A stretch of 14,304 bases of DNA from Bacillota bacterium. Its GTDB lineage: Bacteria > Bacillota > Clostridia > Oscillospirales > Ruminococcaceae. The position numbers and the translations under genes were made by a program. The stretch lies in contig JAEZCT010000056.1 in assembly GCA_023433405.1 (NCBI GenBank), forward strand, positions 1 to 14,304, written 5' to 3'. The notes below the pieces were generated by a model that was given only the letters and a program-made list of their open reading frames with translations, was not told the DNA's origin and did no database searches. Each line of letters starts with the position of its first letter. The first letter of the stretch is position 1. Positions 1 through 5,342 of this stretch are shown here, piece by piece.

Positions 1-27
1 GCTTGTGTGACCAATACTAATCCCCTC

Positions 28-98
28 AAAAAGTGTTGATAAAAATCAAGTAAAAACCCATAAACTAAAGCTTTTCACTTGATTTTTATACACTTTTA
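28..98. repeat. AT-rich imperfect inverted repeat
   Basis: Bases 28-56 and 71-98 are near-perfect reverse complements (core AAAAGTGT..ATAAAAATCAAGT on one arm, ACTTGATTTTTATACACTTTT on the other), separated by about 15 bases. Weaker complementarity continues outward to bases 1-20 and 105-118 (GCTTGTGTGACCAATACTAA against TTATTAGTATAAGC), so the whole 1-118 block may be one symmetrical element. The transcript would fold into a long AU-rich hairpin. It could be a bidirectional terminator for a gene left of the window or the end of a small non-autonomous element; the sequence does not decide. No coding potential was seen. Confidence 0.6.
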
Positions 99-126
99 AA
101 TCGGTTATTAGTATAAGCACCTTCGG

Positions 127-300
127 CGCAAGCGCGTAAAGCTCAGTGGGGTAGCAGCGTTACGCGCTTGCGAAAACTATAACGTATTTTTTGCGAAAAA
201 TACGTTATAGTTTTTTCCCTTCGGCAAAATCCTGGTGCCTCGCGTATTTTGCCCTTGCATTTCGCCCTGGTCTGTAGTTCTTCCTTTTTTCCCAGACCAG
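127..300. other. Cluster of four successive hairpins, no gene
   Basis: Four inverted repeats follow each other. (a) 127-139 with 160-172, perfect 13 bp (CGCAAGCGCGTAA). (b) 173-191 with 196-214, perfect 19 bp with a 4-base loop. (c) 223-230 with 246-253, 8 bp (GGCAAAAT/ATTTTGCC). (d) 267-274 with 293-300, 8 bp (CTGGTCTG/CAGACCAG). The block has no open frame of note. It could be an untranslated leader, a small structured RNA or a palindromic intergenic repeat. Bases 301-440 hold only a GGGAGGAG stretch at 403-410 that is not followed by a usual start codon at normal spacing. Confidence 0.55.
173..216 (+). terminator. Strong terminator-like hairpin
   Basis: A perfect 19-bp stem (arms 173-191 and 196-214, loop TGCG) ends in a T tract at 211-216. 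Because the left arm starts with AAAA, the hairpin could stop transcription in either direction. Which gene it serves is not visible in the window. Confidence 0.5.
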
Positions 301-452
301 CCACACAAGGCTATTTTGGTGCTAGGGTTACGGGGGTAATCCAATAAACCATAATAAAACAGTAAGGTGAAGGATCAAAGGTCTTACTTGAGATATAAAA
401 AAGGGAGGAGCGGCGGCCGATTATTGCCAATCCGGACACGGCAAAGGCAGCG

Positions 453-1655
453 ATGGCGATGGAACTGCGGGATTTAAAGGCACAATATCAAGCCCTAAAG
501 ACAGAGCTTGACGCGGCAATTGCCAAGGCGGTGGGTGAGTGCAGCTTTATTGGCGGGCAGCAGGTTGAAGAGCTGGAGCACGCCCTGGCACAGTATGTGG
601 AGGTGCGCCACTGCATCACCTGCGCAAACGGCACCGATGCACTCTCCCTGGTGCTGATGGCATGGGGGATAGGAGCGGGCGACGCCGTTTTTGTGCCCGA
701 TTTTACGTTTTTTGCCACCGGCGAGGCCGTAGCGCTGGCGGGAGCGGAGCCGATATTTGTGGATGTGGATGAGGATACCTTTAATATGGATGCCCACGCC
801 CTGGAAAAATCGGTACAAACGGTGCTGCAAGAGGGGCGGCTCACCCCCCGCGCAGTAATTCCGGTGGATTTGTTTGGGCTGCCTGCCAATTATCCCGCCA
901 TTGAGGATATTGCGGCGCGATACCACCTGCGTGTGCTGGAGGACGGGGCACAGGGCTTGGGCGGCAGTCTTGGCGGGCGGATGTCCTGCTCCTTTGGCAG
1001 TGCCGCGATTACCTCCTTTTTTCCCGCAAAGCCACTTGGCTGCTATGGCGACGGCGGCGCAATCTTTACAAGCGACGACGACCTTGCCGCCCTCCTGCGT
1101 TCGCTCTGCGTTCACGGCAAAGGCGCGCATAAATACGACAACCTTCGCATTGGCAGGAACTCAAGGCTGGATACCCTACAGGCGGCAATCCTGCTTGTTA
1201 AGCTGCGGGCGTTTCGGCGGTATGAGCTGGAGCGCGTTAACCAGCTTGCACATCGGTACGGCACACGCCTACTCGGGGCGGTTAAGCCTCCGGTTATCCC
1301 GCAGGGGGCTACCTCCAGCCGGGCGCAATACACCATCACACTGCCCGATGAGGTAAGCCGCGACCGGGTAAAGGGTGTGCTGGAGGGGAAGGGGATAGCG
1401 TCGGGAATCTACTACCCAACGCCGCTGAGCGGGCAGCGGGCGTTTGCCCCGTTTGTCCTGCGTTCCAACCCCCGCAGCCCGGTGGCGGAGCGTTTGTGCA
1501 GGCAGGTGCTGTCGCTGCCGATGCACCCCTATTTGACCGAAGAGGAGGTGGATGCCGTCGCGGCAGCGGTGACCGGTGCGCTAAACGAAGCAGGGGAGAA
1601 TACCGTAAATCACCAGAATGCGCACAAAAATCACCCTCCGATTTTTTTGTCGTGA
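453..1655 (+). CDS. DegT/DnrJ/EryC1/StrS-family sugar aminotransferase, WbpE-like
   Basis: A 400-aa pyridoxal-phosphate aminotransferase of the nucleotide-sugar family. Visible hallmarks: ANGTDAL at 58-64 (cofactor phosphate binding), EDGAQ at 163-167 with the Asp that contacts the pyridine ring, FFPAKPLGCYGDGGA at 189-203 with Lys193 as the expected Schiff-base lysine, and GRNSRLDTLQAAIL at 234-247. The FPAKPLGCYGDGGAIFT and LSLPMHPYL blocks resemble WbpE, which aminates UDP-3-keto-GlcNAc-uronate for surface polysaccharide synthesis. That substrate is inferred, and no other sugar gene is in the window to support it. Start: ATG 453 has AAAGG at 443-447; ATG 459 is an alternative. The frame is open upstream to the TAA at 396-398 but lacks a usual start codon. 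The last 20 or so residues extend past the normal family end and run into a terminator-like sequence, so the 3' end may be altered. Confidence 0.9.
   Translation: MAMELRDLKAQYQALKTELDAAIAKAVGECSFIGGQQVEELEHALAQYVEVRHCITCANGTDALSLVLMAWGIGAGDAVFVPDFTFFATGEAVALAGAEPIFVDVDEDTFNMDAHALEKSVQTVLQEGRLTPRAVIPVDLFGLPANYPAIEDIAARYHLRVLEDGAQGLGGSLGGRMSCSFGSAAITSFFPAKPLGCYGDGGAIFTSDDDLAALLRSLCVHGKGAHKYDNLRIGRNSRLDTLQAAILLVKLRAFRRYELERVNQLAHRYGTRLLGAVKPPVIPQGATSSRAQYTITLPDEVSRDRVKGVLEGKGIASGIYYPTPLSGQRAFAPFVLRSNPRSPVAERLCRQVLSLPMHPYLTEEEVDAVAAAVTGALNEAGENTVNHQNAHKNHPPIFLS
1624..1650 (+). terminator. Possible weak terminator overlapping the aminotransferase 3' end
   Basis: ACAAAAATC at 1624-1632 can pair with GATTTTTTTGT at 1640-1650 around a C-rich loop, and a second T tract follows at 1661-1669. 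It overlaps the last codons of the aminotransferase. The stem is AT-rich and imperfect, so this is tentative. Confidence 0.35.
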
Positions 1656-1681
1656 TTGCTTGTTTTTTTGTAATTTAGTAG

Positions 1682-1710
1682 TTGACAATCGTGTTATGCT
1701 ATGCTAAAAT
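1682..1710 (+). promoter_or_regulatory. Sigma-A promoter of the tRNA pair
   Basis: The -35 is a perfect TTGACA (1682-1687). A 17-base spacer leads to TAAAAT (1705-1710), preceded by TGC, which gives an extended -10. The predicted start lies near 1717, about a dozen bases before tRNA-Thr, as expected for a stable-RNA promoter. Confidence 0.85.
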
Positions 1711-1728
1711 AAAATGCGTTGACGAAAT

Positions 1729-1804
1729 GCTGGTGTAGCTCAGCCGGTAGAGCAGCTGATTTGTAATCAGCAGGTCGGGGGTTCGAATCCGTCCACCAGC
1801 TCCA
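1729..1804 (+). tRNA. tRNA-Thr (anticodon UGU)
   Basis: The acceptor arms GCTGGTG (1729-1735) and CACCAGC (1794-1800) pair fully. The anticodon stem GCTGA/TCAGC holds the loop TTTGTAA, giving anticodon TGT, which reads ACA and other Thr codons. The T-arm has GGTTCGAATCC. Discriminator T1801 is followed by an encoded CCA (1802-1804). All arms are intact and the promoter is strong, so the gene looks functional. Confidence 0.97.
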
Positions 1805-1831
1805 CTGTTTCATGAACTTCGGTACGGATTC

Positions 1832-1883
1832 GAACCCTGAGAAGGCTTTTCGTGTTATGGGAAAAGCCGTCGGGGTCGGGTTC
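1832..1883 (+). other. Structured spacer between the two tRNAs
   Basis: The 157-base spacer contains a nested hairpin: GAACCC (1832-1837) with GGGTTC (1878-1883) outside and GGCTTTTC (1844-1851) with GAAAAGCC (1861-1868) inside. Just upstream, CGGATTCGAACCC is the reverse complement of the GGGTTCGAATCCG T-arm of the preceding tRNA-Thr, so the precursor could fold back on the tRNA. It may act in tRNA processing, or be a leftover from duplication and inversion of a tRNA 3' half. Confidence 0.6.
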
Positions 1884-1961
1884 TTAGCGAAAGAGGGCAA
1901 ACGCATAAGTGAAAGCCCGAAAAATCGCGAAGCGGTATACCCGCAAGCAACAACCGAATAT

Positions 1962-2046
1962 GGGAGGGTTCCCGAGTGGCCAAAGGGGGCAGACTGTAAA
2001 TCTGTTGCGTCTCGCTTCGATGGTTCGAATCCATCTCCTCCCACCA
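1962..2046 (+). tRNA. tRNA-Tyr (anticodon GUA)
   Basis: The acceptor arms GGGAGGG (1962-1968) and TCCTCCC (2036-2042) pair, with one G-U at the seventh position. The anticodon stem GCAGA/TCTGT holds the loop CTGTAAA, giving GTA, which reads Tyr codons. The long variable arm, making 85 bases with the encoded CCA (2044-2046), is the class II form typical of bacterial tRNA-Tyr. It is co-transcribed with tRNA-Thr; no separate promoter is evident in the spacer. Confidence 0.97.
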
Positions 2047-2060
2047 AAGTATATACATTG

Positions 2061-2105
2061 TATCACGGGAAAGTCTAAGAACACTTAGGCTTTTTCGTGG
2101 TATAA
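2061..2105 (+). terminator. Hairpin ending the tRNA transcript
   Basis: TATCACGGGAAAGTCTAAG pairs with CTTAGGCTTTTTCGTGGTATA around an AACA loop, with G-U pairs and a 2-base bulge. It starts 15 bases after the tRNA-Tyr CCA end. There is no long T tract after the stem, only the T5 within the descending arm, so it may also serve in 3' processing. Confidence 0.65.
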
Positions 2106-2427
2106 CGTACAGAATATATCAGGCAACAAGGCGCAAATAGCGCCTTGCTCCCGATATCATAAAAGCACCTTAAACGAGCAAACGATAAACCGCCTTTTTT
2201 AAGGTCACATAGCTCCACAATACCGCCCTTTGTAAGAGTAGCGTGTACCGCAGATTCTCTCCCCATTCCCTTGTTGTGGGCGAGCCGTCCCCTTTGCTTG
2301 ATCCCGCTTCTGAACGATTTCCATAGGCGGGGCTGTGGCTGGACGAAAGTATCATTATTTCACTGTGCGGATCATCGCAACAGACAATTTGTCGCTCGTA
2401 CCTTAGATGTCATCATTTTGACGACTT
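2106..2427. other. Intergenic region, no gene recognised
   Basis: There is a hairpin, CAAGGCGC-aaata-GCGCCTTG, near 2128-2148, and a short minus-strand open frame at 2170-2355 (61 codons). That frame has no ribosome binding site or recognisable motif and is not called as a gene. Nothing else is supported here. Confidence 0.5.
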
Positions 2428-2660
2428 AAAAAAGCCGCAGGTAGTCATGGCGTTGCCTGAAATGTCGCTTCGGCGGCTCACCACCCCCGCGCACAGCTGA
2501 ACAGGCTTATCATGCTCTTTGGATAACAGGCGTTGTCACACTCAAGATGTTGGAGCATCGTGAATGTGCCCATTACCGTTTTTCAAGGTGCTGAATACAT
2601 ACTTTAGTTGCAGATGGTTTTCTATATGTAGTCTGCAACGCACAGCGGCCCTGTAGATAG
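2428..2660 (-). ncRNA. Candidate structured RNA B ending in an intrinsic terminator
   Basis: On the minus strand several hairpins lead to a terminator. GTTGCAGA/TCTGCAAC occupies 2632-2639 and 2607-2614. A nested stem pairs 2562-2568 with 2537-2543 and, inside, 2556-2559 with 2546-2549. The last stem, AGCCGC/GCGGCT (2473-2478 with 2433-2438), encloses CAGG/CCTG and is followed by six U (2433-2428). No open frame of note fits. A weak promoter-like TTGATT..TATCTA lies upstream on this strand. The RNA could start there or be read-through from candidate RNA A. No known RNA family was recognised, and the 5' end is approximate. Confidence 0.4.
2433..2478 (-). terminator. Minus-strand intrinsic terminator
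   Basis: Stem AGCCGC/GCGGCT with an inner CAGG/CCTG stem, then six T on the minus strand (2428-2433). The T tract lies only on the minus-strand side, so it marks the 3' end of a leftward transcript. Confidence 0.6.
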
Positions 2661-2743
2661 AATCCGATAGATTCAAATCAAACGGATTCGGGACGCTGGA
2701 TGTATCTTAGAACGCACATTGATTCACAGAGCGCGTTTTAAGC

Positions 2744-2791
2744 AAAAAGGAAGCCTTCTGGATGCTTTTTCAAAGACACATCCAAAAGGCT
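2744..2791 (-). terminator. Minus-strand intrinsic terminator
   Basis: A 13-bp stem, AGCCTTTTGGATG (2791-2779) with CATCCAGAAGGCT (2764-2752), contains one G-U pair and is followed by TTCC and five T (2748-2744). It is a typical intrinsic terminator for leftward transcription. Confidence 0.75.
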
Positions 2792-2935
2792 CGTTCAAGT
2801 GTATGTTCACGGTCGCTTGTAAGGCGACACGCAAAACACCTTCCATAAGTCTTAAAGATGGTTTCGCATCTTTGGGGCGTATGCCTGTACTCTGCTACCA
2901 ACAGGGTGCAGGCTGTGGAGGGTTATTCGTGATTA
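2744..2935 (-). ncRNA. Candidate small structured RNA A (about 190 nt)
   Basis: A minus-strand promoter at 2942-2970 and a terminator at 2744-2791 bracket about 190 bases. Within it are compact hairpins: AAAGATG/CATCTTT (2867-2873 with 2854-2860), GTCGC/GCGAC (2824-2828 with 2812-2816), and GCCTG/CAGGC nearer the 5' end. The minus strand has no good gene. The plus-strand 89-codon frame (TTG at 2719 to 2988) has no ribosome binding site and reads straight through the hairpins. The layout is that of a stand-alone small RNA. Size alone would allow a 6S-like RNA, but I could not match the 6S closing stem, so no family is assigned. Confidence 0.5.
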
Positions 2936-2941
2936 ATTTCG

Positions 2942-2970
2942 ATATTACCACATTCTTTGTGGGATTGCAA
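2942..2970 (-). promoter_or_regulatory. Minus-strand promoter downstream of toxN
   Basis: On the minus strand TTGCAA (2970-2965), a 17-base spacer and TAATAT (2947-2942) form a fair sigma-A promoter. It begins 18 bases past the toxN stop codon, so it does not serve the toxin and points into the candidate RNA region. Confidence 0.55.
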
Positions 2971-2988
2971 GAAGAATATGTAATTTAA

Positions 2989-3627
2989 TTATAGGTCAAT
3001 TTCGTAGTCTTGCGCTCTTTTGATAATTTGCTTGCGGCGTTCCATATCTTCGCTTTTTTGTTTCGCGTCCTCTAGTGTGGCAGCTATTGATGTCTTTGGA
3101 GGTTCTGATGGAGTTCCTAGTTCAAGTACAGGAAGATTTCCATCACAAACAGATTCTAATAGCTTAAAGTTGCAGCATCTTTCCTGTAACTGCACATAAT
3201 CTTTCCCCATCGATATAAGTGCATATAACTTTGAAGCGCTGTTAATTATAACTTCCCGATTCGCATTGCACCATGACAACTGATTTATTAACAGATTTTT
3301 ATAGTCACGTTCATATTTTGGGTCGGTAGGCGATATTGTCAAGTCTGCCTTTTGTAATTGATCTTGTGTCACGGGTATCATATTGTTAAAATTTATTGCA
3401 CCATAAACACCATTTTCTATTTTTAAGAAATCCACTTGATTTTTCATGGTTTGATGCTTTGGTTTGGGTGAGGTTAACGGCGCATAATATTGATAATCCT
3501 GCAATGAATAGACAATGCCGACAAAGGGCCGGTTCTTCTTTGCATCGTAATTGTAAGGCACTCTTGCATCATATTGTCTTAAATAATTACAGTATTCGGG
3601 GTTTACAGTATAAAACGATAACCGCAT
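2989..3627 (-). CDS. toxN: Type III toxin-antitoxin endoribonuclease toxin, ToxN/AbiQ family
   Basis: A 212-aa protein with the ToxN/AbiQ signature: FYTVNPEYCNYLRQYDARVP at the N-terminus, RPFVGIVY at 33-40, YYAPLTSPKPKH at 47-58 and GAINFNNMIPV at 76-86. In this family the toxin is an RNase that cuts cellular RNA and its own antitoxin precursor; the T/S-P-K region lies at the active site. It is neutralised by binding the repeat RNA encoded just upstream. ATG 3627 is preceded by AGGTGG (3632-3637). The upstream terminator between repeats and gene sets the antitoxin-to-toxin ratio, as in known loci. The charged C-terminal tail from about 165 makes it longer than the roughly 170-180 aa of ToxN and AbiQ. 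The family is firm; the subfamily (ToxIN or CptIN) is less sure, although the repeat length favours ToxIN. Confidence 0.9.
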   Translation of the reverse strand: MRLSFYTVNPEYCNYLRQYDARVPYNYDAKKNRPFVGIVYSLQDYQYYAPLTSPKPKHQTMKNQVDFLKIENGVYGAINFNNMIPVTQDQLQKADLTISPTDPKYERDYKNLLINQLSWCNANREVIINSASKLYALISMGKDYVQLQERCCNFKLLESVCDGNLPVLELGTPSEPPKTSIAATLEDAKQKSEDMERRKQIIKRAQDYEIDL

Positions 3628-3631
3628 TTTT

Positions 3632-3637
3632 CCACCT
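3632..3637 (-). promoter_or_regulatory. toxN ribosome binding site
   Basis: AGGTGG on the minus strand ends four bases before ATG 3627. It lies after the antitoxin terminator, so toxin translation needs read-through transcripts. Confidence 0.7.
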
Positions 3638-3646
3638 CATATTCTC

Positions 3647-3683
3647 AAAATAAAAAAGGTGGTTGAGACTAAGCCCAACCACC
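3647..3683 (-). terminator. Attenuating terminator between toxI repeats and toxN
   Basis: Minus strand: GGTGGTTG (3683-3676) pairs with CAACCACC (3665-3658), followed by TTTTTTATTTT. It lies between the repeats and the toxin start, the standard position in type III loci, where it limits toxin transcription relative to antitoxin. Confidence 0.9.
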
Positions 3684-3686
3684 CAC

Positions 3687-3789
3687 TTTTTTGGCTCCCA
3701 CTCATGGTAGGGTACACCGCTTTTTTAGCTCCCACTTAACGGTAGGGTACACCGCTTTTTTGGCTCCCACTCATGGTAGGGTACACCGC
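3687..3789 (-). repeat. Three tandem 34-35 bp antitoxin repeats
   Basis: Units occupy 3756-3789 (34 bp), 3721-3755 (35 bp) and 3687-3720 (34 bp). On the minus strand each starts GCGGTGTACCCTACC and ends GTGGGAGC(C/T)AAAAAA. The first and third are identical. The middle one differs in the centre (GTTAA for ATGA) and has T for C before the A tract. A fourth partial start, GTGGGT, follows at 3686-3681. Confidence 0.93.
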
Positions 3790-3816
3790 TTTTGACAGTT
3801 TCCTGTCGTCACTATT

Positions 3817-3845
3817 ATTGTACTCTTGTCATACAAATATGTCAA
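3817..3845 (-). promoter_or_regulatory. Promoter of the toxIN locus
   Basis: Minus strand: perfect TTGACA (3845-3840), a 17-base spacer and TACAAT (3822-3817). Transcription should start near 3810, about 20 bases before the first repeat. This is a strong constitutive-type promoter, suiting an antitoxin needed in excess. Confidence 0.85.
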
Positions 3846-3910
3846 GAGGGAGCGTGTATCATTGTTTGACAACGATATTTACAAGTTAGTACGGTGCAAT
3901 ATGCCAATCA

Positions 3911-4021
3911 TCATAAACATTGCCCCTGAATGGTCAAGGTATCGCCCATGTTCTTGACCAGCATCCCGGGCGGCGTCCATACATAAAAGATGATGAGCTG
4001 CGTCCGATACGCCCCGTCCGG
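3911..4021 (-). pseudogene. 3' exon fragment next to the group II intron remnant
   Basis: Reading leftward from the predicted intron end, an open frame of 36 codons (PDGAYRTQLIIFYVWTPPGM..., ending IQGQCL) reaches a TGA at 3913-3911. Its position directly at the intron boundary suggests the tail of the gene the intron once split. I do not recognise the protein. A different minus-strand frame (3879-4073) is open across the boundary but looks like chance. From 3846 to 3910 nothing else is seen. Confidence 0.35.
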
Positions 4022-4119
4022 ATAGTAGGGTAAGCGCCCGGCGACTTACCCTATTGCTATAGCGGTTTTCCAAACGCTCCCCTCCGAATCGTACTTACAC
4101 CTCTCGATGTATACGGCTC
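4022..4119 (-). mobile_element. Group II intron remnant (domains V and VI)
   Basis: Minus strand 4119-4086 is a 34-base domain V. It begins GAGCCGTATAC, has a GAGA tetraloop and ends GTACGATTC, closely matching the Ll.LtrB type. Domain VI follows: a stem of GGGTAAG (with loop CGCCGGGCG) and CTTACCC, ending TACTAT near 4022, a fitting intron 3' end. The domain V stem has a C-A mismatch (GATTC where GGTTC is usual) opposite the catalytic AGC triad, so it is probably inactive. No intron-encoded reverse transcriptase and no 5' intron end (GUGCG) lie upstream on this strand; only bases 4120-4250 of unrecognised sequence precede it. Confidence 0.8.
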
Positions 4120-4252
4120 TCAATCACCTATCAGTCTAATTTTTCTGTTCCGGCGGCATACAATGCGTCTATAAAGATTGACGATTCATAACCCATAGGG
4201 CTACAAACGCTTAAACTTACAACTTATCTGCTACATGTTTTTTGGCATTAAT

Positions 4253-4281
4253 TTGACTTGTGAAATTTGGCAGTTTATAAT
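4253..4281 (+). promoter_or_regulatory. Promoter of the 202-aa gene
   Basis: TTGACT (4253-4258), a 17-base spacer and a perfect TATAAT (4276-4281). The predicted start near 4288 leaves a leader of about 170 bases before ATG 4459. The leader contains a 23-codon frame at 4301-4372 without a clear ribosome binding site, and a possible CTTGGT/ACCAAG pairing near 4393-4430. A regulatory leader is possible but unproven. Confidence 0.75.
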
Positions 4282-4458
4282 GAAATCGAAAGTGAATCTT
4301 ATGAGAACCTACCGTGATGTCATGGATTCTAATTCCGATGTTAGATCTGGGTACGAGCACTTAAAAAATTGATTTGCCTTAAAAAAGATGCCTTGGTATA
4401 TTCCAAAAGTATCTTGATTTGCGATAAACCAAGTATAACGATTGAATAAGGAGATAAA

Positions 4459-5067
4459 ATGAAAGATATAAAAGTAACTTTTTCGGATACATCACGTGAT
4501 TTTTCCGGATGGGTATTAGAAAAATGCAGACGTGTTCTGATGGGGTTATGTGCCGTAATGAGAGACCATCCTGAAATTGTTAATGATGGTAGTTTCCAAG
4601 ATGCGTTGAACAATGCACTGAAATTATACGCACTATCACATGGAAACGTGAACGGTATTCGTTGCGAACTTGTCTACACTCTTTTAGTTCGTTTCAATGT
4701 GGACGGTTATTTTTTTCTTGAGGATCTATTATACGACACAAAGTTTGGTAGCATCATGGGTCAGATCATGCAATCGGAGCGTGATGAAAAGATATTAGAG
4801 TTAATTGAGACAAACGACAAGCATAACCGTACTACGCTTGCGGAACTGTTGGGAAAGTCTGATCGTAACAACCGCTGGATTTCTCAAATTTCTGAGGATC
4901 TTGAACACGTACATAACGGTGCAAAAACATGGGACTGGTTTTACAACAAACACTGTAATGACCGCAATACGTTTACGCCGCAGTTCAGTAATAGCTTTAT
5001 TCGTGATGTTTATGAGTATTTTCATTCTGATGCCTATAAAACCGCTGACGATGTTGTGATTGGCTAA
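4459..5067 (+). CDS. Hypothetical protein, 202 aa, first gene of a DUF3800 pair
   Basis: I do not recognise this family. ATG 4459 is preceded by AAGGAGA with 5-base spacing, and codon use is normal for an AT-rich gene, so it is real. The protein is soluble, with no signal peptide or membrane segment. The N-terminal 100 residues look alpha-helical and are followed by a polar region at 105-160 (QSERDEKILELIETNDKHNR onward) where a helical, possibly helix-turn-helix-like segment (TTLAELLGKSDRNNRWISQI) can be drawn. The C-terminus is aromatic-rich (TWDWFYNKH). It is followed after 28 bases by a DUF3800 gene with its own AAGGAGGT, suggesting a two-gene operon whose second gene is broken. A role with DUF3800 in defence is inference from context only. 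Confidence 0.75.
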   Translation: MKDIKVTFSDTSRDFSGWVLEKCRRVLMGLCAVMRDHPEIVNDGSFQDALNNALKLYALSHGNVNGIRCELVYTLLVRFNVDGYFFLEDLLYDTKFGSIMGQIMQSERDEKILELIETNDKHNRTTLAELLGKSDRNNRWISQISEDLEHVHNGAKTWDWFYNKHCNDRNTFTPQFSNSFIRDVYEYFHSDAYKTADDVVIG

Positions 5068-5095
5068 TCTGAATTTTGCATGAAGGAGGTCAATG

Positions 5096-5338
5096 ATGAG
5101 TATAGATGTGAATATGATGCGCCAATTAGACCCGGAATTGCATGGACTCCCTCTATGCGATGGAAATATGACCTTTTTCTATGATGAAACAGGAAATTGC
5201 GGAAAGTTTTCTTTGAGAGAAGACGGTGTTAATGACCCCACTGCGCACTGAACAACAATTTTATTCTTGGTGGCATTGCCTACGATGGTTCGAAATGTCC
5301 CTCAGACGCAGAAAAGTTAATTAATGTTTATGACAAGC
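5096..5338 (+). pseudogene. DUF3800 protein, frameshifted and truncated
   Basis: ATG 5096, with AAGGAGGT at 5083-5090, opens a frame of 51 codons that stops at TGA 5249-5251. Residues 25-36 (MTFFYDETGNCG) carry the DUF3800 start motif F-Y-D-E-S/T-G, whose Asp belongs to an RNase H-like fold. Shifting frame by two bases near 5245-5248 restores the family continuation (LNNNFILGGIAYDGSKCPSD then AEKLINVYDK), so a small indel broke the gene. Homology stops near 5338, where it abuts the end of the minus-strand SRAP gene. Only about 80 residues remain, against well over 200 for the family, so the 3' part is deleted. Confidence 0.8.
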
Positions 5339-5342
5339 CCCT

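Larger units (their letters stand above)
3647..3810 (-). ncRNA. toxI: ToxI-like RNA antitoxin transcript
   Basis: The predicted transcript runs from just past the -10 at 3817-3822 through three tandem repeats to the terminator. In characterised type III systems the toxin cuts such a precursor into single-repeat RNAs that fold as pseudoknots and assemble with toxin into inactive rings. Each repeat here ends in an A-rich stretch (AAAAAA), where ToxN-type enzymes are expected to cut. Inside the unit CUAC can pair with GUGG (the CCCUACC and GUGGGAG parts), compatible with a compact fold. The function is inferred from architecture and family knowledge. Confidence 0.85.

Noticed and set aside
420..452. 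ATT start for the aminotransferase after the GGGAGGAG at 403-410
   Set aside because: The spacing is good, but ATT starts are very rare and the extra residues match no family N-terminus; ATG 453 with AAAGG is preferred.
1694..2084. Several minus-strand and plus-strand open frames over the tRNA genes
   Set aside because: They are translations of tRNA-Thr, tRNA-Tyr and the spacer (for example GFEPSKRDATDLQSAP and DSNPRPADYKSAALP), which are familiar false genes.
2170..2355. 61-codon minus-strand frame
   Set aside because: It has no start signal and no recognisable motif, and it sits in a region with no other coding signs.
2744..2935. Firm assignment of candidate RNA A as 6S RNA
   Set aside because: The length fits, but I could not find the closing stem and central bubble of 6S RNA, so no family was assigned.
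2719..2988. 89-codon plus-strand frame starting at TTG
   Set aside because: It has no ribosome binding site and no recognised domain, and it reads through minus-strand hairpins and a terminator. It is more likely the reverse of a structured RNA.
3687..3789. Tandem repeats as a CRISPR array
   Set aside because: The units abut without spacers, and promoter, terminator and a ToxN gene follow. This is an antitoxin repeat array.
4301..4372. 23-codon leader frame before the 202-aa gene
   Set aside because: It lacks a clear ribosome binding site, a run of one amino acid and a paired terminator, so a leader peptide is not supported.
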